From NCBI RefSeq assembly GCF_001553605.1, contig NZ_CP014229.1, forward strand, positions 1,640,501 through 1,704,500: a DNA stretch of 64,000 nucleotides, written 5' to 3'. The DNA is from Desulfovibrio fairfieldensis (GTDB taxonomy: Bacteria > Desulfobacterota > Desulfovibrionia > Desulfovibrionales > Desulfovibrionaceae). The position numbers and the translations under genes are program-made. Positions 8,439 through 17,005 of this stretch are shown in pieces (position 1 is the stretch's first letter; each line of letters starts with the position of its first letter). The notes under the pieces were generated by a model. The model searched no databases and was not told where the DNA came from. It saw nothing but the letters and a program-made list of their open reading frames with translations.

Positions 8439-9794
8439 TTACACGGCCTCGGGCGGGGGCAGGCCCTCACGCTTCAGACGGCGCATACTCGCGTAATAAG
8501 CGATGCCCAAGGGCAACGCGGCCCCCAGCCAGGCCAGGGGATTGGCCAGGCAAACCCCGTTGAAGCCCCACCAGACAGCCAGCACCACGGCGGCCAGCGC
8601 GCGCATAAGCAGCTCCATGACACCGGCCAGCGTGGGGATCAGACTTTGCCCGAGACCCTGGAGGGTATTACGGTAAATAAAGAGCAGTGCCAGCACCCAG
8701 TACATGCAACCGCTGATCTCCAGATAAGTCTGCCCCATCTCGATGACCCGCTCCTGCCCCCCACCCACGAAAAGCGCGATAAGATGGTGCCCGCCCGTAA
8801 TATTGACCACGGCAATAGCGATACTGAAACCCACGGACATGAAACAGCACTGGCGCACGCCCTGCCGGATGCGCTCCAGATTGCGCGCGCCGTAGTTCTG
8901 TCCCGTGTAGGTGGCCATGGCCAGACCAAAGGACATCATGGGCAGCACGGCCACCATGTCGATTTTCTGCGCGGCGGTGTAGGCGGCCACGGCCAGGGGG
9001 CCCAGGCTGTTCAGGGCCGCCTGCAGAATGATCGCGCCCACGGCGATGACCGACATCTGGAAGCCCATGGGCAAGCCGATGCGCATGGGTTTCCAGATAT
9101 CCTTGAAGCCGAGTTTCCAGTCCTTGGCGTGCGGCCGCAGCAGGGGCTGCTTGTTGAGGATGTAGCCCACGCAGAGCAGGCCCGATACCACCTGGGCCAG
9201 CACTGTGGCCCAGGCCGCGCCCGCCACGCCCATCTTAAAGTAAAGAATGAAGATGAAATCCAGAATAATATTCAGGAGGCAGGCGATGATCAGGAAAAAC
9301 AGCGGGGTCTTGCTGTCGCCCAGGGCCATGATCATGTTGGAGAGCAGATTGAAAAGCACGGCCGCGCCGATGCCCCAGGAAATGACGATGATATAACTGT
9401 GGGCGTCCTCCATGATCTCTGGCGGCGTGAGCATGAGTACAAGCACCGTGCGTGAAAGCAACACGCCGGAGATCGTCAGAACGGCCGCCACAACCGCGCT
9501 GAGCAGAATACCGGCGCAAAAACTGCGCCGCACGCCCACCTTGTTGCAGGCGCCGAAAAACTGGGCCGTGACAATGGAAAACCCCGAAGTCATGCCCATG
9601 ACAAAGCCCAGGACCAGAAACAGCAGGCTGCCGGTGCTGCCCACGCCCGCCAGGGCCGTGACCCCGATAGTCCTCCCCACGATCAGGGTATCGGCCATAT
9701 TGTAGATCTGCTGGAAAAGATTGCCGATAAAGAGCGGCAGCGCGAAGAAAAAAATCAGCTTCGCCGGGCTGCCCTGAGTCAGATTTTTAGCCAT
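8439..9794 (-). CDS. MATE family efflux transporter
   Basis: A 451-residue polytopic inner-membrane protein with about twelve hydrophobic helices, an antiporter of the multidrug and toxic compound extrusion family. The start MAKNLTQGSP (ATG 9794, GGAG just upstream) begins the family's typical opening, followed by NMADTLIVGR in the first repeat and a matching second repeat (QKIDMVAVLPM). Substrate and coupling ion (Na+ or H+) are not readable. It faces the DUF1848 gene tail to tail. The ISAs1 element lies 120 bases upstream of its start. Confidence 0.9.
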   Translation of the reverse strand: MAKNLTQGSPAKLIFFFALPLFIGNLFQQIYNMADTLIVGRTIGVTALAGVGSTGSLLFLVLGFVMGMTSGFSIVTAQFFGACNKVGVRRSFCAGILLSAVVAAVLTISGVLLSRTVLVLMLTPPEIMEDAHSYIIVISWGIGAAVLFNLLSNMIMALGDSKTPLFFLIIACLLNIILDFIFILYFKMGVAGAAWATVLAQVVSGLLCVGYILNKQPLLRPHAKDWKLGFKDIWKPMRIGLPMGFQMSVIAVGAIILQAALNSLGPLAVAAYTAAQKIDMVAVLPMMSFGLAMATYTGQNYGARNLERIRQGVRQCCFMSVGFSIAIAVVNITGGHHLIALFVGGGQERVIEMGQTYLEISGCMYWVLALLFIYRNTLQGLGQSLIPTLAGVMELLMRALAAVVLAVWWGFNGVCLANPLAWLGAALPLGIAYYASMRRLKREGLPPPEAV

Positions 9795-9903
9795 GTCTCC
9801 ATCACAATAAATACGTTCGATGCATCCGGACGGCCGAAAAGACGCCTCCCGAATGCAACATTTCAAATTACCACCTGAACCATGCCGCCCGCAAGCATTG
9901 CGG

Positions 9904-9913
9904 CGCCATGTCC
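9904..9913 (+). repeat. Target-site duplication of the ISAs1 element, left copy
   Basis: CGCCATGTCC directly before the left end of the insertion sequence; the identical ten bases recur at 11066-11075. A perfect duplication indicates an insertion that has not been rearranged since. Confidence 0.9.
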
Positions 9914-11065
9914 CAGGGCAGACGCATCTAAAAAAAGTCTATAAAAAGGAGGCATGCAAGAAACTCATGAACTCATTCTGACGATTTTTAGGGGACTGCC
10001 TGATCCTCGGGTAGAGCGGACGAAGATACATAGTCTTGAAGTTATTTTGTTTATTTCCTTATGCTCGTACCTGTCAGGCGCAGAGGGCTTCTATGACATG
10101 GAAGATTATGCACATGCCAAGCAAGAGTGGCTACGCAAGCACATAGGCATGCAAAGTGTTCCAAGTCACGATACCTTCAACCGAGTATTTCAGGCGATTT
10201 CCCCCTCCTGTTTCGGGGAGTGCCTTATGGAGTTATCACGGCGACTGCGTGAGCAGGTGTGTGGCGACATAGTTGCCTTTGATGGCAAAACGCACCGTCG
10301 CACGGGGACTAAGGCCAACAACGCCTTACACATGCTTAATGCCTGGTCGGTGGAAAATCGTCTGGTACTCGGACAAATGGCGGTTGAGGAGAAAAGCAAT
10401 GAAATAACGGCTGTTCCTCAACTGATGGATATGCTGGATCTTAAGGGATGTGTCGTTACAGCAGATGCGCTTAACTGCCAGAAAGCCGTAGCAGCCAAGG
10501 CCATAGAAAAGAAAGCCGATTATCTTTTGGCGCTTAAGGCTAACCACCAAGTATTATTTGACGAGGTAAGCGCCTATATGGATGATCTTTCCGGGCAATC
10601 GCCTCCAGGTTTTGAACAAGTAGAGAAAGACCATGGGCGAATTGAAACTCGGCGGTGCTGGCAGTCAGCCTCCGTTGATTGGCACGCGGGTAAGGCGGAA
10701 TGGCCAGGCTTACGGAGCTTTGTGCTTATCGAATCCATACGGGAGCACGGAGATACTGTCGAAACAAGCCGCCGTTATTACATAAGCAGTCTGCCCCAGG
10801 GCGAATCTTACGCCGCCCAAAGCGCTCGTGCACATTGGCAGATAGAAAACTCACTGCACTGGTGCCTGGATGTCGTTTTTAACGAGGATCAAAGTCGGGC
10901 ACGAACCCGTAACGCAGCCAAGAATTTAGGAACACTGCGAAGTATCTGTCTGAATTTACTGCGACGTATCCCCGGGAAGTCAAGTCTGAAGGGTAAACGC
11001 TTCAAAATATCCTTGAATGACGACTTCCTCCTTGAAGCTCTCAAAATTTAGATGCGTCTGCCCTG
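9914..11065 (+). mobile_element. Complete ISAs1-family insertion sequence (1,152 bp)
   Basis: The element starts CAGGGCAGACGCATCTA (9914-9930) and ends with its exact reverse complement (11049-11065), giving 17-bp perfect terminal inverted repeats. Ends beginning CAGGG and ten-base target duplications are what is known for the ISAs1 family. It carries one transposase gene. It sits between the MATE gene and the alpha-2-macroglobulin gene and may have displaced promoter sequences of the latter. Confidence 0.93.
9954..11051 (+). CDS. ISAs1-family transposase
   Basis: A 365-residue DDE transposase. The N-terminus (FRGLPDPRVERTKIHSL ... FYDMEDYA ... SHDTFNRVF) is the ISAs1-associated domain. The DDE catalytic core shows Asp in IVAFDGKTHRR, Asp in VVTADALNCQ, and the Glu region near LDVVFNEDQSR. 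It is full-length with no frameshift, so the element is probably active. AGGAGG sits unusually close to the ATG. Its codon use is less GC-rich than the flanking genes. The stop codon overlaps the right terminal repeat. Confidence 0.95.
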   Translation: MQETHELILTIFRGLPDPRVERTKIHSLEVILFISLCSYLSGAEGFYDMEDYAHAKQEWLRKHIGMQSVPSHDTFNRVFQAISPSCFGECLMELSRRLREQVCGDIVAFDGKTHRRTGTKANNALHMLNAWSVENRLVLGQMAVEEKSNEITAVPQLMDMLDLKGCVVTADALNCQKAVAAKAIEKKADYLLALKANHQVLFDEVSAYMDDLSGQSPPGFEQVEKDHGRIETRRCWQSASVDWHAGKAEWPGLRSFVLIESIREHGDTVETSRRYYISSLPQGESYAAQSARAHWQIENSLHWCLDVVFNEDQSRARTRNAAKNLGTLRSICLNLLRRIPGKSSLKGKRFKISLNDDFLLEALKI

Positions 11066-11075
11066 CGCCATGTCC
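11066..11075 (+). repeat. Target-site duplication of the ISAs1 element, right copy
   Basis: CGCCATGTCC immediately after the right end of the element, identical to 9904-9913. Confidence 0.9.
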
Positions 11076-11158
11076 GCCCCGTGCTTGACAACAGTGCGGC
11101 TTTAGGCAAGCTCAAAATAAAAATATTTTTATCCCACCTCCAAGCCCGGAGAATCAGC

Positions 11159-14100
11159 ATGTCCACGCCCGAGCTCATTTTCGGCACTGTGCGCAACAGG
11201 CTTGTATTTGCCCTTTTTCTGTTGTTCCTGTCTGTTGGAAACGCCTGGGCCGCGCCGAAATACAAGACTCCGATCCCCCAGAAGGTCAACGGCCTGATCA
11301 GTTACTGGCGTTTTGAAGGCCCGGTGGAGCAACCCGGCGGCCGGGAAAGGCTGGAACTGGGCTTCAGCATGGACAAGCAAAAGTGCCGGGATGCCTACGG
11401 CGAGGACGGCGAATCGGTCTGTCGGCGTAATTTCGGCAGACGGCCCGCGCCCGAAGTAACGATCACGCCGCCCATTCCGGGCCACTGGGAATGGAGCGGA
11501 GACCGCCTGCTCTTTTTCCCGGAAAAAGGCTGGCCCGTGGACACGGCCTACAAGGTGGATATCAGCCGGGCCCTGCCGCCGCGCACAGCCGTGTCCGGCG
11601 CGGTGACCTTCCGCAGCGCGCCTTTGCGCGCAAAAATTACGGGCAGCTTCAAATTTGATCCTGAAAATCTCAAAACCATGACCGTCAGCGGCGAAATACA
11701 CTTCAATTCGTCTGTGGACAAAACCGGCGTGGAGAGCCGTTTCAGCGCCACTCCCCAGGGCGAAGGCCTCTTGCTGGGTGAGCCCGTGCTGCATTTCAAC
11801 GGTGATGATCGTCTGAACTACAGCCTGCCGGTCCTGCGCCTGGCGGCAAAAGACGCGGGCCTGCGCGTCTCCCTGGCGCCGGGCTTCACGGCGGTGCACG
11901 GTGGCCCCCCTTCCAAGGGCGAGGACTTTTTCGTGCGCCTGCCCACTATCGACAACCTGTTCACACTGAACGCCGCTGATCTCAGCGTTGCCACCCGACC
12001 CGACCTGCGGGCGCAGATGGTGCTTGCGCTGCATTTTTCCCTGCCGGTCAAGCCTTCGGAGGTTCTGGGCAAGCTGGACGTGCGCCTCTTGCCGCCGGGC
12101 CTGGAAAGTGAGGAACAAAGACAGCCCGACAACGAAGACGAAGAGGGCGATGGAAACGAAAAATCCCGGCGAGCCCCGGCCTGGACCATGGAACAGCTCA
12201 CTCCGGAAATAGTCTCCCAGGCTCCCCGGCTCGCATTGCAAGCCGGGGATGAGGAGGACAAGCCGTCCACGGATATTTTCTTCGCTATTGCCGACAACCT
12301 GGAGGCCGACCGCAGCCTGTTGTTGTGCCTGCCCCAGGGCCTGGCCAGCGCCGCGGGGCTGCATTCCGGCGCGGAAAGCCGGAAGCTGCTGCAAACGCCC
12401 GCCTTTCCCGAAGCTCTGCGTATTATGCAGAAGGGCGGCGTGCTGGCTCTGACCGGCGACGCCGTGGTCTCCATCTACAGCCGCAATCTGGATGCCGTGG
12501 ACTATGAAGTGGCCCAGATCCGGCCCGAATTTCTCAATACCTTTCTGCTGGCCAACCTGGATCAACTGGACTACGACAATTACGATTATGACCAGGCCTA
12601 TACCGGCAGCCGCCCGGATCTTGACAATCTGAGCGTCATCAGCCGGGGCAGCCTGCCGCTGCAGCGGCGTGACGCCATGTCGGCCCAGTTCAGCGCGCTC
12701 AATCTGCGCCCCCTGCTCCGCGACGGTCAGAAAGGCCTGTTCTATCTCAGCCTCACGGGTCGGCGCGACGCCGACAGCGTGAGTAAAGAAAACCGCTTTG
12801 TGCTGATGACGGACCTGGGCCTGATCCATAAGACCTCCGCCCAGGGCGGAAGTGTGGTCTATGCCGTCAGCCTGGCCGACGGCAAACCGCGCGGCAATGT
12901 GAACGTCCAGGTGATCGGAGCCAATGGCCTGCCTGTGTTCAGCGCCAGAACCGATGCGCGCGGCAAGGCCGTGCTGCCCTCTCTCGCGGGCTTCACGCGC
13001 GAAAAGAAGCCCCTGGCCCTGGCGGCGGCCCAGGGGAGCGATCTGGCCTTCCTGCCCCTGGAGCAATATGCACGCAAGCTCAATTATTCGCGCTTCGACG
13101 TGGGCGGCAACCGGCTTTCCGACCAGGGGCTCAACGCCTATCTGTTCAGCCAGCGCGGCATGTACCGTCCCGGTGAAAGCCTGCATTTCGGCTATCTGGT
13201 CAAACAGGGACAATGGGGCTCCACGGAGCTTGCGGGCCTGCCGTTGCGGGCCACGCTGTACAATCCGCGCGGCAACAAGGCGGCCGGTAAAAAAATCACG
13301 CTGGCGGCCGAGGGTTTCGGCGAACTATCTTTCCCCCTGGAGGAAATAGCCCCCACCGGCCCTTGGGAATTGCGCCTGAGCACCGCCGACGGCGGACAGC
13401 GCGGCGAAGTTTTGCGCGTTTCCAGGGTCATGGTGGAGGAATTCCAGCCCGAAACCCTTCGCCTGCAATTGCGGCTCACGCCCGGCGCGGGCAAGGGCTG
13501 GCTGCGGCCCCAGGACCTGAAACAAGGGCCGGAAAAGGATCAGGAAAACGGCCTGTCCGCGCGGGTGAATCTGGTCAATCTCTTCGGCGCGCCCGCTGTG
13601 GGCCACGACGTCAAACTGCAAGTGCGCTTCGCGCCCGCAGCGTTTCACTTCCGCGAATATGCCGACTACAACTTTTACAATGCGGCCCGGAGTCTGAACG
13701 GCCAATCGGCGGAAGTGCCGACCCGGCAGACCGACGACCAGGGGGACGCCGTGTTCGCCCTGGATCTGGCGGGCTACGAGAACTCCACCTTCCGGTTGAG
13801 CGCCCTGGCCGAAGGCATGGACGCCGGCGGCGGGCGCAGCGTCATGGCCGACGCTTCCCTGCTGTTTTCGCCTCTGGAATCAGTAGTGGGCTGGCGTAGC
13901 GACGCCGACCTGAACTATCTGCCCCAGCACGGCAAAGCCCGGCTGGACCTGCTGGCCGTGGACCATAAACTCGCCCTCGTGGACCTGGGAGAACTGGAAC
14001 TGAGCTTTGTGGGCATCAGTTATACGCGCAGTCTGACCCGCGACGGCCAGGGACAGTACCGCTATCAGAATCTGCCCCGGCGCAAGCCGTTGGGCACGCA

Positions 14101-17005
14101 AAAGCTTCGCATGGACAAAAAGGCGGTTGTGGACCTGCGCCTGGACGAACCGGGCCCGCATCTGCTGGAAGCCCGCGACAAGACCGGCAATCTGGTCCTG
14201 CGAGTGCCCTACGAAGTAGCCGGTACGGCCCAGGCGCGCCTGGGCGAGGAGCACGAGGCCAGGCTTACCGCAAAACTCAGCAAGCAGGACTACGCCCCGG
14301 GCGAAACCATGGAAATAGCCCTGAACACGCCTTACAAAGGCGCGGGCCTGATTACGGTGGAGCGGGAAGACGTGCTGGCTGAAACATGGTTCACAGCCCA
14401 GGCCGGACAGAGCGTGCAGCGCCTGACCCTGCCCAGGGGGACTGAAGGCCGGGTATATTGCAATATCACCTACTTCCGGTCCATGGACGACGCGGATATC
14501 TTTACCCAACCTCAGGCCAGCGTGGTGCTGCCGTTCAGCATCAATATGCGGGGACGCGATCTGGGCCTGAGCGTGCGCACCGAAGCGGACGCCGCACGCG
14601 CGGCAAGCCGGGTGGTCAGGCCGGGGCAGACCCTCCCCGTGCGGGTGCGCGCCGAACAACCGTCCAAAGCCATTGTCTTCGCCGTGGACGAAGGCATTTT
14701 GCAGCTCACCTCCTACGCCACGCCCGACCCCCTGCGGGCACTGCTGGGCGACCGGGCCCTGGAGGTGGACACCTATCAGTATTTCGACCTGCTGATGCCG
14801 GAATACCGCCACCTGCGCGGCATGATTTCGGCCTTTGGCGGCGGCGAAGCTCCCGCTCCGCCGAATCAAGCCGCCCTGGGTCAGAACCCGTTCCGCAGGC
14901 CCGGCGAAGCGCCCATGGTCTTCTGGTCCGGCGTGCTTGACGTGGGGCCCGAGGAAAGCCTGGTCCAGATCCCGGTGCCGCCGCAATTCAACGGCAAACT
15001 GCGGATCATGGCCGTGGGCTGCGCGCCCGGAGCCGTGGGCGCGGCCCGGACCGAGGCCGTGTCCAGGGCCGAAGTCGTCATTCAACCCATGCTGCCGCTT
15101 TTCGTGACGCCGGGCGATGTCTTTGAGGCCTCCGTCAGCCTGACGGACATGCTGGAACGTCCGGAGGGTCAGGAGGACACAGCGCGCCGGGTGGCTCTTG
15201 GCGTGCGGAGCGACGGCGGCTGCACGCTGCTGGACGCTCTGCCCGAGCCCCTGGATCTTAAACCGGCACGGCAACAGACTGTGCGCCTGCGCTTCCGCGC
15301 CGAGGACCTGCCGGGAGGGCACGAGCTGAGCTTTATTGCCACGCCCCTGCCCGGCCAGCCCGGCGAAACGGTGACGCGGCCCATGGGCCTTTCCATCCGG
15401 CCCGCGCTGCCGCGCTCCACCGACGTGCTTCTGGGCCGGGTCGGGCAGGCCCCGTACACGGCCGAGGCCAAGTCGCCCCGCCGACTCTACCCGCAGTTCG
15501 CGGAACTGCGCGCCTCCATCTCCGCCCTGCCGTTGCCGCTGGCCCACGGCCTGATGCGCTGGCTGGCCGCGTATCCTTACGGCTGCACGGAGCAACGCGT
15601 CAGCGCGGCTTTTCCCGACCTGGCGCTTCTGGCCCGGCCCGAATTGACGCCGCCTGACGCCCGCTACACGCCACAGAAAATTCGTGCCTGGGTGTTGGAA
15701 ACCATGCAGATGCTTCAAGCCCGGCAGCTGGATGAAGGGCATTTCGCGACCTGGCCCGGTGGCGGCAGAGGCGATCTCTTCCTTTCCGCCTATGCGGCGG
15801 ACTTCCTGACCACCGCCAGGGCGGCGGGCCTCTCTCTGGCCGGAGGCCTGGACAAAGGATTCCTGGCCGCTCTGGAACAGGAGGCCATGCAGAGCCCCGA
15901 CAGCCTGGAAGACGCCCGCGTCAAGGCCTATGCGACATGGGTGCTGACCCGCAACGGCGTACTGACCAGCAACATCCTGGCCACACTCTCGGCCTGGCTG
16001 GAGCGTTATGGGCCGGAGCAGTGGCGCAATGACCTGACCACCGTGTTCATGGCCGGCAGCTGGAAACTGATGAGAGAAGACAAACTGGCCGGAGAGTTGA
16101 TCAGGGGATACCGTCCCGAGGCCGCGAAATCCTTCCGGGCGGATTATCCTTTCGACGGCTTGAGCTCCCGCGCCCTGTTTCTTACGGTGCTGGCAGGACA
16201 ATTCCCGGAGGAACTCCGGGGGCAGAAGGCCCAGGACATGCTCGACGACATCTTCGACCTGGCGGCGCAACAGCGCTATACGACCATCTCGGCGGCGCAG
16301 GCGGCCAGGGCCTTGATGGCGTACAGCCAGAGCCTGGACGCCGGGCTGGCGCAGGCCTCGGTCAGCGGGCTGGATCAGACAGGCCAAACGCTTGCTCTGC
16401 CGCCGCTTCAGGGCCAGGGCGTGCGCGCCCTGGCCCTGGACAGCGAAAGCGGCGCGCCCTCCCGCGCGCTGCTGGAGCAACTGGCCGGGCTGAGCTTCAC
16501 GGCGGACGCGCCCTTTTTCTGGCAACTGGAAAACGTGGGCTTCGGGCGGGATCTGCCCACGCAGGCCGTCAGCAAAGGGCTCAGCATACGGCGCGAACTG
16601 CGCACGCCCGAAGGCGATCCCGTCACAGCCCCCCGGCAGGGCGACGAGGTGGTGGTAGCTGTCATTGCCCGCGCCTTTGACAGAGAGCGGGAGAATATCG
16701 CCCTTGTGGACATGCTGCCCGGCTGCTTTGAATTTGTGGTCAGCCAGAGCGGAGAAAGCGCGGAACTGGCCACAAATCAGGGAAGCGTCCACGAGGACCG
16801 GGACATGGAGCCCGATTATGCCGAACGCCGGGAAGACCGGATGCTGATTTTCACGGATCTGGCGACGAGCGAGCGGGTTTTCCGCTACCGGGTCAAGATC
16901 ACGGGCCGGGGCGAATTTACCTGGCCGCCCGTGCAGGCCGAAGCCATGTACGACCCGGAAGCCCGGGCCTTGAGCCTGCCGGAGAAGATAGTCATTGAGG
17001 AGTAA
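11159..17005 (+). CDS. Bacterial alpha-2-macroglobulin family protein (thioester type)
   Basis: A 1,948-residue secreted protease trap. The chosen ATG 11159 has GGAGA upstream and opens directly into a signal peptide (hydrophobic VFALFLLFLSV, cleavage near NAWAA about residue 32). There is no lipobox, so it should be a soluble periplasmic protein. After many macroglobulin-like beta domains comes the thioester domain with YPYGCTEQ, where Cys1476 and Gln1479 can form the internal thioester that traps proteases. It is longer than the E. coli homologue (about 1,650), the extra length lying in the N-terminal half. A charged low-complexity insert is seen near residues 318-343. It overlaps pbpC by 11 bases; this pairing is known in many bacteria and links protease defence to peptidoglycan repair. 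Confidence 0.9.
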   Translation: MSTPELIFGTVRNRLVFALFLLFLSVGNAWAAPKYKTPIPQKVNGLISYWRFEGPVEQPGGRERLELGFSMDKQKCRDAYGEDGESVCRRNFGRRPAPEVTITPPIPGHWEWSGDRLLFFPEKGWPVDTAYKVDISRALPPRTAVSGAVTFRSAPLRAKITGSFKFDPENLKTMTVSGEIHFNSSVDKTGVESRFSATPQGEGLLLGEPVLHFNGDDRLNYSLPVLRLAAKDAGLRVSLAPGFTAVHGGPPSKGEDFFVRLPTIDNLFTLNAADLSVATRPDLRAQMVLALHFSLPVKPSEVLGKLDVRLLPPGLESEEQRQPDNEDEEGDGNEKSRRAPAWTMEQLTPEIVSQAPRLALQAGDEEDKPSTDIFFAIADNLEADRSLLLCLPQGLASAAGLHSGAESRKLLQTPAFPEALRIMQKGGVLALTGDAVVSIYSRNLDAVDYEVAQIRPEFLNTFLLANLDQLDYDNYDYDQAYTGSRPDLDNLSVISRGSLPLQRRDAMSAQFSALNLRPLLRDGQKGLFYLSLTGRRDADSVSKENRFVLMTDLGLIHKTSAQGGSVVYAVSLADGKPRGNVNVQVIGANGLPVFSARTDARGKAVLPSLAGFTREKKPLALAAAQGSDLAFLPLEQYARKLNYSRFDVGGNRLSDQGLNAYLFSQRGMYRPGESLHFGYLVKQGQWGSTELAGLPLRATLYNPRGNKAAGKKITLAAEGFGELSFPLEEIAPTGPWELRLSTADGGQRGEVLRVSRVMVEEFQPETLRLQLRLTPGAGKGWLRPQDLKQGPEKDQENGLSARVNLVNLFGAPAVGHDVKLQVRFAPAAFHFREYADYNFYNAARSLNGQSAEVPTRQTDDQGDAVFALDLAGYENSTFRLSALAEGMDAGGGRSVMADASLLFSPLESVVGWRSDADLNYLPQHGKARLDLLAVDHKLALVDLGELELSFVGISYTRSLTRDGQGQYRYQNLPRRKPLGTQKLRMDKKAVVDLRLDEPGPHLLEARDKTGNLVLRVPYEVAGTAQARLGEEHEARLTAKLSKQDYAPGETMEIALNTPYKGAGLITVEREDVLAETWFTAQAGQSVQRLTLPRGTEGRVYCNITYFRSMDDADIFTQPQASVVLPFSINMRGRDLGLSVRTEADAARAASRVVRPGQTLPVRVRAEQPSKAIVFAVDEGILQLTSYATPDPLRALLGDRALEVDTYQYFDLLMPEYRHLRGMISAFGGGEAPAPPNQAALGQNPFRRPGEAPMVFWSGVLDVGPEESLVQIPVPPQFNGKLRIMAVGCAPGAVGAARTEAVSRAEVVIQPMLPLFVTPGDVFEASVSLTDMLERPEGQEDTARRVALGVRSDGGCTLLDALPEPLDLKPARQQTVRLRFRAEDLPGGHELSFIATPLPGQPGETVTRPMGLSIRPALPRSTDVLLGRVGQAPYTAEAKSPRRLYPQFAELRASISALPLPLAHGLMRWLAAYPYGCTEQRVSAAFPDLALLARPELTPPDARYTPQKIRAWVLETMQMLQARQLDEGHFATWPGGGRGDLFLSAYAADFLTTARAAGLSLAGGLDKGFLAALEQEAMQSPDSLEDARVKAYATWVLTRNGVLTSNILATLSAWLERYGPEQWRNDLTTVFMAGSWKLMREDKLAGELIRGYRPEAAKSFRADYPFDGLSSRALFLTVLAGQFPEELRGQKAQDMLDDIFDLAAQQRYTTISAAQAARALMAYSQSLDAGLAQASVSGLDQTGQTLALPPLQGQGVRALALDSESGAPSRALLEQLAGLSFTADAPFFWQLENVGFGRDLPTQAVSKGLSIRRELRTPEGDPVTAPRQGDEVVVAVIARAFDRERENIALVDMLPGCFEFVVSQSGESAELATNQGSVHEDRDMEPDYAERREDRMLIFTDLATSERVFRYRVKITGRGEFTWPPVQAEAMYDPEARALSLPEKIVIEE

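Noticed and set aside
13880..16792. Very long open frame antisense to the alpha-2-macroglobulin gene
   Set aside because: Antisense frames stay open in GC-rich genes with strong codon bias. The protein shows no domain, while the plus-strand frame has a signal peptide and thioester motif.
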